Below, piece by piece: positions 1-4,921 of a stretch of 9,395 nt of DNA. Each line of letters starts with the position of its first letter. Positions within the stretch are counted from its first letter, which is position 1. The notes under the pieces were generated by a model that saw only the letters and a program-made list of their open reading frames with translations, had not been told where the DNA came from and did not search any database. This stretch comes from Alphaproteobacteria bacterium (GTDB taxonomy: Bacteria > Pseudomonadota > Alphaproteobacteria > Rickettsiales > JAIXRX01): contig JAIXRX010000131.1 of assembly GCA_027485005.1 (NCBI GenBank), positions 1 to 9,395 on the forward strand, written 5' to 3'. Made by a program: the position numbers and the translations under genes.

Positions 1-189
1 CAGTTTCATGCTTCGGCCCGTCGCCTTAATAACCGACATCGGATTCCCGATAATAAACGAGCCTATCGCAGCGCCACCAATAATAATTAACTCTGTTGGT
101 TGCCACAACACCCCGAGCTTCCCGTGATGCATCACATAGCCGCCAATCACGCAGCCAAACACGGTAATTAAACCAACAATAAAATTCAT
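1..189 (-). CDS. motA: Flagellar motor stator protein MotA, N-terminal part (runs off the window)
   Basis: MotA forms, with MotB, the inner-membrane proton channel that drives flagellar rotation. Only the first 63 codons are present, starting at the ATG whose complement lies at 187-189. The reading begins MNFIVGLITVFGCVIGGYVM and continues through LWQPTELIIIGGAAIGSF and IIGNP. The GGYVM..G.L..LWQP.EL.IIGGAA.G.F motif is the hallmark of the MotA N-terminus. Two hydrophobic segments are visible at about residues 3-21 and 33-50, matching the first two of four membrane helices; the cytoplasmic loop with charged torque residues and helices 3-4 lie outside the window. A purine-rich ribosome site (GAGGCGG, complement of 192-198) sits just upstream. 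It is divergent from the acyl-CoA dehydrogenase gene and faces away from the filament cassette. The family call is firm; whether motB follows cannot be seen. Confidence 0.9.
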   Translation of the reverse strand, partial: MNFIVGLITVFGCVIGGYVMHHGKLGVLWQPTELIIIGGAAIGSFIIGNPMSVIKATGRSMKL

Positions 190-210
190 ATCCGCCTCAA
201 AAAATAACTT

Positions 211-237
211 CTATCGCAACATAGGAAAAAAATAATA
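211..237 (-). promoter_or_regulatory. Candidate sigma28 (FliA-type) promoter of motA
   Basis: Read on the minus strand, TATTATTT (237-230), 11 bases, then TGCGATAG (218-211). The enterobacterial sigma28 consensus is TAAAGTTT-N11-GCCGATAA. Each box matches at 5 of 8 positions, including the CGATA core, and the spacing is exact. Transcription would begin about 13-15 bases before the motA ribosome site. motA is a late, sigma28-dependent gene in many bacteria, which fits. The region is AT-rich, so a chance match is possible. A sigma70-like alternative (TTGATA at 283-278, N16, TATGGC at 261-256) is weaker. Confidence 0.25.
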
Positions 238-288
238 GAAAATAAACACTTCTAAGCCATAGCAGAATCCATAAACCTATCAAGCAGG

Positions 289-317
289 TTGCCTTTGTGC
301 GTGGAGTTACTTAAAAT
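289..317 (+). promoter_or_regulatory. Candidate sigma70 promoter of the acyl-CoA dehydrogenase gene
   Basis: TTGCCT (289-294), a 17-base spacer, then TAAAAT (312-317). This matches the housekeeping consensus TTGACA-N17-TATAAT at 4/6 and 5/6 with ideal spacing. Transcription would start near 324, leaving a leader of roughly 28 bases before the ATG at 352. No operator-like palindrome is obvious around it. Confidence 0.4.
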
Positions 318-351
318 CAACACTTAAACTTCTTACTGGCTGAGCGTTCTA

Positions 352-2124
352 ATGACTTATTTTGTTACCACCCCCGAACACACACGCTTTTTACTCGAAA
401 CTGTTGGCGAATTATCAAAAACACTGGAATTACCAGCCCATCAGCGCACCACAATGGATTTATCTTTTGCCATTTTGGAAGAAGCAGAGAAATTTGCCAC
501 GAATATTTTGGCGCCATTGAATGTAAAAGGCGACAAACAAGGCAGCCAGCGAAATGATAATGGTAGCGTCAAAACGCCAGACGGCTTTGCCGATGCCTAT
601 CAGAAATTTACTGAAATGGGCTGGAACAGCGCCACCGTTTCTGGTGATTTGGGTGGCCAAGGCCTACCTTACACCCTCAATGTTGCACTACAAGAGCTTT
701 GGCAAGGAGCGAATATGGCCTTTGCTCTGTGCCCACTTCTGACCCAAGGGGCGATTGAACTACTCAACCATTATGGCGATGATGAACAGAAACTAGATTA
801 TCTTCCATGGATTGTGTCTGGCCAATGGACGGCCACCATGTGCATGACCGAACCACAAGCAGGCTCAGACGTTGGCGCCATCCGAACCAGTGCCACAGCT
901 AATGGTGACCATTACCTGATCAAAGGCAGCAAAATTTATATCACTTATGGCGAACATGATATGGCAGAAAATATTCTGCATCTGGTGCTTGCCCGCCTGC
1001 CCGACGCACCCGCTGGCGCCAAAGGCATTTCACTGTTTATCGTGCCTAAGTTTATGCTAAATAAAGATGGCAGTCTCGGCGCGCGTAATGACGTGGTCTG
1101 CGCCTCGCTCGAACATAAACTGGGCATCCATGGCTCACCGACCGCCACCATAGTATTTGGTGAAAAAACTGGAGCGATTGGCTATTTAGTAGGTGAACCA
1201 CATCAAGGACTGCGCGCCATGTTCACTATGATGAACTCGGCGCGCCTTGCGGTAGGCATTCAAGGCATCGCGCAAGGGGCACAAGCGCTCGCCCATGCCA
1301 AATATTTTGCTGCCGAGCGCGTGCAAGGTAAGGCGGTGGGGCAAACCACTCCGTGCAGCATTGATAAACACCCTGATATTCGCCGTGTTCTGCTGAATAG
1401 CCAAGCCCAGATAGACGGTTTACGCGGACTTGCATTTTATATTGGTCGCCAAATGGATATCGCGCATGCTCATACGGATGAACGCACACGTAAAAATGCC
1501 ACGGCATTGGTAGATTTGCTGATTCCTGTTATCAAAGCCCATGGTACGGATAGCGGCATTCATGTCGTCAATCAGTGCCTGCAAGTTTTTGGTGGCATGG
1601 GCTTTGTCGAAGAAACTGGCATCGCTCAGCGCCTGCGTGATGTGCGCATTACGGCAATTTACGAAGGTACGAATGGCATTCAAGCTAATGATCTGATAAC
1701 CCGCAAAGTTCTTCTGCAAGAAGGCGGCGTATTACATGCCTTCTTTGCTGAGATTATGGAATGCTGCTCTGCCGTTCATGATGCGCCGCATCACGTGCTT
1801 AAAGCGCCATCCATCGCTATTCAAGAAGCGGTTCGCCAGTTGGACCTAGTGAGTTTGTGGGTGCGCAAAATGCATGATAAATCCGCACATGACGACAGCG
1901 TGCTTAATAGCTTACTATTCCATGCCGCCCATTATATGGAGCTATTTGGGCTTGTGTGTCAGGGCTATATGCTCTTGCACGCAGCGCATAGCGGCCTACA
2001 AAAACTGGATAGCTATTCTCAGAGTTTTGTGGAAGAGCGAATTAAAATGGTGGTCTATTTTAGCCGCTATTTATTACCAAAAGCGATGATGCTTTCACAG
2101 ATGATTATTAGCGAGCAGGAATAG
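352..2124 (+). CDS. Acyl-CoA dehydrogenase, long form with extra C-terminal domain (DmdC-like family)
   Basis: A predicted FAD-dependent flavoenzyme of 590 residues that oxidises an acyl-CoA to the 2,3-enoyl-CoA, passing electrons to ETF. The N-terminal helical domain spans about residues 35-160. The middle beta domain begins with the signature MTEPQAGSD (165-173). The C-terminal helical domain covers about 285-450 and includes QVFGGMGF (411-418) and YEGTNGIQ (437-444). Glu438 in the latter is at the usual position of the catalytic base. A further 130 or so residues after 460 correspond to the extra domain that separates this class from the roughly 380-residue short- and medium-chain enzymes. 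Members include 3-methylmercaptopropionyl-CoA dehydrogenase (DmdC), but the substrate cannot be read from sequence and no dmd gene is seen nearby. The ATG at 352 has no clear Shine-Dalgarno sequence; an in-frame stop at 325-327 excludes a longer ATG-started form. It ends 4 bases from the fliS stop and looks monocistronic. Confidence 0.9.
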   Translation: MTYFVTTPEHTRFLLETVGELSKTLELPAHQRTTMDLSFAILEEAEKFATNILAPLNVKGDKQGSQRNDNGSVKTPDGFADAYQKFTEMGWNSATVSGDLGGQGLPYTLNVALQELWQGANMAFALCPLLTQGAIELLNHYGDDEQKLDYLPWIVSGQWTATMCMTEPQAGSDVGAIRTSATANGDHYLIKGSKIYITYGEHDMAENILHLVLARLPDAPAGAKGISLFIVPKFMLNKDGSLGARNDVVCASLEHKLGIHGSPTATIVFGEKTGAIGYLVGEPHQGLRAMFTMMNSARLAVGIQGIAQGAQALAHAKYFAAERVQGKAVGQTTPCSIDKHPDIRRVLLNSQAQIDGLRGLAFYIGRQMDIAHAHTDERTRKNATALVDLLIPVIKAHGTDSGIHVVNQCLQVFGGMGFVEETGIAQRLRDVRITAIYEGTNGIQANDLITRKVLLQEGGVLHAFFAEIMECCSAVHDAPHHVLKAPSIAIQEAVRQLDLVSLWVRKMHDKSAHDDSVLNSLLFHAAHYMELFGLVCQGYMLLHAAHSGLQKLDSYSQSFVEERIKMVVYFSRYLLPKAMMLSQMIISEQE

Positions 2125-2128
2125 AAAA

Positions 2129-2596
2129 TTAAGCAGAAACTTCGAGGGAACCAATCGGTGTATCCATTGACGGGGCTTGCTCTGTTGAAGAGGCCGTCAC
2201 AGAAGGTGAAGCGGCTGGTGTTTCCATTTTCTGGTCAATCTCGAACCATGCATCACGCATCTGTTTAAGATCCCGAATCACGGCTTCAAGTTGCACCATG
2301 TCCTGCGAACGATGAATGGCCAAAATACGGTTATCAATCGACATATAATAATCAAACAGCAGCTTCGCTACGTCACCACCATGGTCAAAATCAAGGTGGC
2401 TTTGCAGCCCCACAATCACTTCTGATGCTTTGTTGAGAAGGTTAAAGCGGTCTTCAATCCGCTTTTCTTCGACAGCTTCTTTCGCCTGCTTCAAGAAACG
2501 AATCGCCCCATCATATAACATCACAATCTGGCGTGTTTTAGGGGCGGTTTGGTTAGCGTTACTATAGGCTTGATATTGTGCGAACTTCTTTTGCAT
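2129..2596 (-). CDS. fliS: Flagellin export chaperone FliS
   Basis: A small helical cytoplasmic protein that binds the C-terminal part of flagellin, prevents premature polymerisation and delivers it to the export gate. The protein is 155 residues if started at the ATG whose complement is 2594-2596. This start gives the family-typical opening MQKKFAQYQAY and removes overlap with fliD. The key block IVMLYDGAIRFLKQAKEA (24-41) matches the FliS LLYDGALRFL motif. Later helices contain NLLNKASEVIVGLQSHLD (52-69), DVAKLLFDYY (75-84) and the closing FliS-like RDAWFEI (114-120). Residues from about 124 form a Pro/Ser/Thr/Ala-rich tail of about 32 residues, making it longer than the usual 125-135. An open frame reaches upstream to 2686, inside fliD, but those 30 residues are not FliS-like. 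The ribosome site is weak (GGGA, 8 bases before the ATG). It is the last gene of the cassette, 37 bases after fliD. Confidence 0.92.
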   Translation of the reverse strand: MQKKFAQYQAYSNANQTAPKTRQIVMLYDGAIRFLKQAKEAVEEKRIEDRFNLLNKASEVIVGLQSHLDFDHGGDVAKLLFDYYMSIDNRILAIHRSQDMVQLEAVIRDLKQMRDAWFEIDQKMETPAASPSVTASSTEQAPSMDTPIGSLEVSA

Positions 2597-2633
2597 GACA
2601 GCTGTCCCGTATGTTATTATTTTAATTAGGTTT

Positions 2634-4409
2634 CTAGCTTCCACTATTGCGCGCTTGCGCTTGTGCGTCAAGCGATTGGAGAACACTATTTACTTTAGCA
2701 ATCGCAGCCTCCATCGCAGAGAAACGATCCAGCAAGGTTTGACGATAGGTTTCAATTTGCGCATCAATACGGGCAATCTCTTCGTTAAAACGCTCAGTAC
2801 GAGTCGTAATGGTTTCAAGTTCAACGCTGATAGCCCCAACATCTTCATCCAACATATTATCCAGCGCATTAAAAATACGGTCACCCAATCCTTGGGTGAC
2901 AGACACACTGCCAGAAACAAGGCCTGCTCCTGTATAAATCATCTGCAAGCCAGCAATCGGTGAATTGCTTGGTCCGAGCAAACTCACACCACCACCCGAA
3001 ATTTCCTTCGCTTCAAAAGCATATGTCTGGCCGTTTACTGTTGCTGTATAGGTATCGGTCGTAGTGTTCAAACTAACGGTAAAGGAATTAGTATTCAAAC
3101 CATTGGTGCGATTAAAGACCTGTAATCCGCTTACTGTTGTACTGGAGTTAAATCCAAACATATTAGCGACCGACTGGAAATTGCCATTCAACTTAGTATC
3201 AAGGGTAGCATCATCCATCGTCAAAATATTACGGGTAAAAGGATTTTTATCATCCCCTGCATAATCACTAAATTTAATACCTAAATCAGACAATTTATTG
3301 GGATCACCTCCCGTAATACCAGCCACAGCATTTGCCAATTCACTGGTTACTGTACTTAGTAGAGCACGCAATGACTGACTAGAAGACAGTACGGCGCTGT
3401 CTTTAGGTTTGCCCGATGTGTCCACCTCGGTTTGTTTTGAAACAAATAAGCGCAAGTTATTATAGTCATCAACAAAACGAGTAATTGCCGCTTTGGCAAC
3501 TTCGGTATCAGGGTCAATCTCGATAGAAATTGCTGTGGTTGGCGCGCCATTCGTGGTTTGACGAAGGGTAAAGCTCACACCATCCACTAAATCATCAATC
3601 TCGTTGGTTTGGCGCACAACAGGCAAACCATCGATTTGAAACTCAGCGTTGGCAGCATTTTGAATAAGCCCAAAGGTGATTTGAGACAAAGCGCCAGAAG
3701 GATCAGACGTAACAGTTGTTGGGCTTTCTAAATCAAAATCCGCATCGACACCCGTTTCAGTGGCAGTAAACACCATACGGTACTTACCAGCCGACACTTG
3801 CACCGCTGAAGCAGCGATACCAGTCGTATCTTTAACGGCATTAAATTTATTGATAACATCTTGCAATGAATCATTTAATTCTAACGTTATGCTGGCGCCA
3901 TTAACACCGATGGTTCCGGCACCAATCTGTCCTGCCGTTGTTGCTGTCGCCACCACAAAATCAGCGTCGAGAGACGCCACCGTTAGCTCGTCGCTCTTTT
4001 GCTTTTTTGCTTGAGCAAGAGAGGTAATGTCCGTGATGCTATAATTGTTAACATTAGCATTTGGCTGCGCCGTAACCGACACATAACTCTCGCCTGATAT
4101 CGAAGTATTAGAGCGGATATTAGCAGTACGGTAAGTAAAAATATTTTTATCTTGATTGGCAACCCCTGGTGGATTGCGCAATAAATCTGCCGAGTCACGA
4201 AATGCTTCTACCAGCGTTTTAAGTTCATTATAGGCTGTACTTTGTTTGCCTATTGTTTCGATTTTAGTCTCAAGCTGCACCGCTGGGGCGCGCTTTAAGG
4301 TTGTCAGAGATTCAATCAGTGCTTTGCTATCAAGGCCTGAGCTAATGCCGCTGACTGTCTGTTTGCCACCGGTGTTGACAATATTGCCGAAGTTAACTTG
4401 TGTAACCAT
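2634..4409 (-). CDS. fliD: Flagellar filament cap protein FliD (hook-associated protein 2)
   Basis: FliD is exported to the growing tip of the flagellum, where an oligomeric cap helps flagellin subunits insert. The protein has 591 residues against about 468 in E. coli. The N-terminal FliD domain contains SGISSGLDSKALIESL (20-35) followed by LKRAPAVQLETKI. A flagellin-IN-type motif occupies about 165-204 (GTIGVNGASITLELNDSL and onward). The FliD C-terminal domain starts near 250 (AEFQIDGLPVVR, then IDDLVDGVSFTL) and carries the typical GLQMIYTGAG and VTQGLGDRIFNALDNML segments at about 487-520. A helical coiled-coil end (528-585) is rich in Glu, Arg and Gln heptads. Residues about 425-485, Thr/Asn/Gly-rich, appear as an extra beta segment within the C-terminal domain. 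I see no Cys or Trp. The start is set by a strong AAGGAG (complement of 4418-4423) 8 bases before the ATG. It lies 36 bases after flaG and 37 before fliS. Confidence 0.95.
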   Translation of the reverse strand: MVTQVNFGNIVNTGGKQTVSGISSGLDSKALIESLTTLKRAPAVQLETKIETIGKQSTAYNELKTLVEAFRDSADLLRNPPGVANQDKNIFTYRTANIRSNTSISGESYVSVTAQPNANVNNYSITDITSLAQAKKQKSDELTVASLDADFVVATATTAGQIGAGTIGVNGASITLELNDSLQDVINKFNAVKDTTGIAASAVQVSAGKYRMVFTATETGVDADFDLESPTTVTSDPSGALSQITFGLIQNAANAEFQIDGLPVVRQTNEIDDLVDGVSFTLRQTTNGAPTTAISIEIDPDTEVAKAAITRFVDDYNNLRLFVSKQTEVDTSGKPKDSAVLSSSQSLRALLSTVTSELANAVAGITGGDPNKLSDLGIKFSDYAGDDKNPFTRNILTMDDATLDTKLNGNFQSVANMFGFNSSTTVSGLQVFNRTNGLNTNSFTVSLNTTTDTYTATVNGQTYAFEAKEISGGGVSLLGPSNSPIAGLQMIYTGAGLVSGSVSVTQGLGDRIFNALDNMLDEDVGAISVELETITTRTERFNEEIARIDAQIETYRQTLLDRFSAMEAAIAKVNSVLQSLDAQAQARNSGS

Positions 4410-4445
4410 CTGTCTTACTCCTTAGCCTCGGCAATATTACTATAA

Positions 4446-4826
4446 CTAGGCTTGTAATTCAACAACAGCGCTGTCGTTACCTAAAATATCATCCAAGAAC
4501 TGAACTAATTTAGGTTCTGGAAGGTAACGAACAGTGCCCGTGTCTTTGTTGGTAATGCGGGTAATAAACTCACCGCTGTTATTTTTGAATATAATAAATG
4601 TTTCACTGCTGGGCAAAACGCGCGCTAGTTTTTGAGATGCGCGATCGACCAATGCTTTGCGTGATGCTTCAGATTTCTCAACGGATGATGCGACATCTGA
4701 TTCCTGCACCGCAACATAAGCGGCTTCAGGTTGACGATGCACGACATCAGAAGAAACATCTGCAGATTTCACATGCTGTGCGTAATTCTGTGATGCACTG
4801 CCATTTCGAACTGGATTAATGTCCAT
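4446..4826 (-). CDS. flaG: FlaG family flagellar protein
   Basis: A 126-residue protein of the FlaG family, encoded between flagellin and cap genes in many polar-flagellated bacteria; loss in some species gives longer filaments, but the biochemical role is not established. The N-terminal 60 residues are polar and poorly conserved. The C-terminal half holds the family core: ETFIIFKNNSGEFITRI (75-91), KDTGTVRYLPEP (94-105) and the ending LVQFLDDIL (107-115). The pattern 'F.IFK..SGE.ITRI......G.V.YLPEP' identifies it. The ATG has a strong AAGGAG (complement of 4834-4839). It follows fliC by 95 bases, with two stem-loops in that gap, and precedes fliD by 36 bases, so it probably shares a transcript with fliD and fliS. 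No signal peptide or membrane segment is visible. Confidence 0.88.
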   Translation of the reverse strand: MDINPVRNGSASQNYAQHVKSADVSSDVVHRQPEAAYVAVQESDVASSVEKSEASRKALVDRASQKLARVLPSSETFIIFKNNSGEFITRITNKDTGTVRYLPEPKLVQFLDDILGNDSAVVELQA

Positions 4827-4850
4827 GGCTTTTCTCCTTTATATTTATCA

Positions 4851-4871
4851 TTCCCTTGGCTGCTGAGGGAA
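4851..4871. repeat. Small inverted repeat between fliC and flaG
   Basis: TTCCCT (4851-4856) and AGGGAA (4866-4871) form a perfect 6-base-pair stem with a 9-base loop. It sits between the larger post-fliC hairpin and the flaG ribosome site. There is no T-run on either side, so a classical terminator is unlikely. It may simply stack with the neighbouring hairpin in the mRNA. Confidence 0.4.
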
Positions 4872-4873
4872 CT

Positions 4874-4905
4874 GATGGTGGAAGAAGTAACCTTCTCCCA
4901 CCATC
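4874..4905 (-). terminator. Strong stem-loop just after fliC (attenuator, processing site or partial terminator)
   Basis: On the plus strand GATGGTGGAAGAAG (4874-4887), loop TAAC, then CTTCTCCCACCATC (4892-4905). The arms pair at 13 of 14 positions with a 4-base loop. It begins 16 bases after the fliC stop codon in the direction of transcription. The bases following it on the fliC transcript read AGTTCCCTCAGC, so there is no U-tract and a textbook Rho-independent terminator is not supported. Such a hairpin could protect the 3' end of abundant flagellin mRNA from exonucleases, or reduce read-through into flaG-fliD-fliS. The structure is seen directly; the role is inferred. Confidence 0.6.
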
Positions 4906-4921
4906 GTCCTACTGATTAGAA

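Noticed and set aside
2122..2131. Bidirectional terminator between the acyl-CoA dehydrogenase and fliS
   Set aside because: Only 4 bases separate the stop codons, and the flanks show no convincing hairpin.
2597..2686. Longer form of fliS starting inside fliD at 2686
   Set aside because: The added 30 residues are basic, not FliS-like, and overlap fliD by 53 bases. The internal ATG at 2596 gives the typical FliS N-terminus.
2595..4014. Plus-strand open frames opposite fliD (for example 2595-2963 and 3760-4014)
   Set aside because: They are shadows of fliD; the translations resemble no family and have irregular composition.
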